This document shows, piece after piece, positions 63,636 through 64,000 of a stretch of 64,000 nt of DNA. A program made the translations under genes and the position numbers. The notes under the pieces are model-generated. The model was not told the DNA's origin and searched no databases. It was given only the letters and a program-made list of their open reading frames with translations. Every line of letters starts with the position of its first letter. The first letter of the stretch is position 1. The stretch is from the NCBI GenBank assembly GCA_041494885.1, contig JBGQBO010000014.1, forward strand, positions 1-64,000. The letters run 5' to 3'. This stretch comes from JAIQFV01 sp041494885. Its GTDB lineage: Bacteria > Acidobacteriota > Terriglobia > JAIQFV01.

Positions 63636-64000
63636 CGGACTCCTCGCAGCTCGGATATCTCACCGCATAGGTCCAACCTTCATGTGCACAAGCGTCCAGG
63701 TTCAGTCTACCTTATTAGACGCCAAAATTGAAAAAAAGTTCCACTTCAGGGGGAATTTCAGATAAACCCAGCGAGATGACCAGCTTAGAGGATACGAAAA
63801 AATCAAACTCCAAACTCCAAACAAGGGCCATTGGACTGAGTGCTGATGGCATGCAAAGCGGGTAAAGGCAGGGTCTTTGAGGAGAATCTCTTTCAGGCAT
63901 GAGTGCCTCTAAGAAACTACTGTTTTTCCCTTTAAAATTTGGAACTTGGGTTTTGTTTGGAATTTGGAATTTGGAGTTTACCCTTACCCTGGTTTTTTCT
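63636..64000. other. Upstream region of the sigma factor gene with inverted A/T-rich repeats
   Basis: No gene is supported. Two related repeat blocks in opposite orientation stand out: AAACTCCAAACTCCAAAC (63805-63822) and, as its reverse complement with drift, the block at 63955-63979. The window ends just after the second copy. Confidence 0.45.

Noticed and set aside
1..64000. CRISPR arrays, transposase genes or phage genes
   Set aside because: No regularly spaced repeats, DDE or HUH transposase, integrase or phage structural motif was found in any translated frame.

Overview
The window looks like a chromosomal segment of a free-living Gram-negative-type bacterium, most likely an Acidobacteriota member. 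This is inferred from the VWA-domain protein at 25.7 kb, which resembles the VWFA-related family common in that phylum, together with an exported M1-like protein, an exported GH35-like protein and a TPR protein in an otherwise ordinary core genome. No rRNA gene or marker phylogeny is available here, so the phylum assignment is tentative.

Layout. 0-1.4 kb: sparse sequence with one possible small ORF and a tRNA-Leu(UAG). 1.4-9.2 kb: a plus-strand proteostasis block, tig-clpP-clpX-lon-engB-rho. 9.6-14.5 kb: an exported M1-type metallopeptidase homologue, then a convergent pair made of a helical-repeat hypothetical and a RodZ-like protein. 14.7-16.8 kb: a two-gene bacterial microcompartment locus, one BMC-H shell protein and a CoA-acylating aldehyde dehydrogenase with an unusual long tail. 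17-28 kb: a loosely packed accessory zone with a desaturase, ICMT-like methyltransferase, DUF3788-like protein, GNAT-YoaP, carbonic anhydrase, cupin, a lipoprotein flanked by attC-like hairpins, an AraC regulator, a VOC protein, a VWA protein and a leucine-dehydrogenase-type enzyme. Its long intergenic stretches hold palindromes and short repeats. 28.5-34.5 kb: a 1212-residue GH35-like protein, Tag glycosylase and a TPR protein. 34.6-41.1 kb (minus): an ABC-importer ATPase and its AAA-associated partner, running into purS-purQ-purL-purF. 41.5-48.3 kb: lepB, a Fis-type protein, cvpA, purC and smc. 48.8-57.7 kb: a P1-nuclease/phospholipase-C-like exported protein, an ADP-ribosylglycohydrolase-like protein, pgeF, acpS, mtaB, a rhodanese, rlmN, an M16 peptidase and a WalJ-like MBL protein. 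57.9-61.0 kb: purB and a two-domain ABC permease that probably partners the ATPase 18 kb away. 61.2-63.6 kb (minus): ECF sigma factor, zinc-type anti-sigma, RsbW-like kinase and STAS antagonist, ended by a strong terminator.

How the genes connect. Purine synthesis is split over three loci (purSQLF, purC, purB) within 25 kb. The protein-quality-control genes form one block. The sigma/anti-sigma/kinase/antagonist cluster looks like a signalling unit lacking its phosphatase. The most unusual items are the attC-like unit at 22.76-23.35 kb, the BMC/aldehyde-dehydrogenase pair, catalytic-site substitutions in the GH35-like, M1-like and ADP-ribosylglycohydrolase-like proteins, and the anti-sigma factor with a TonB-C-like periplasmic end. 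All family assignments come from reading translated motifs; no database search was run.
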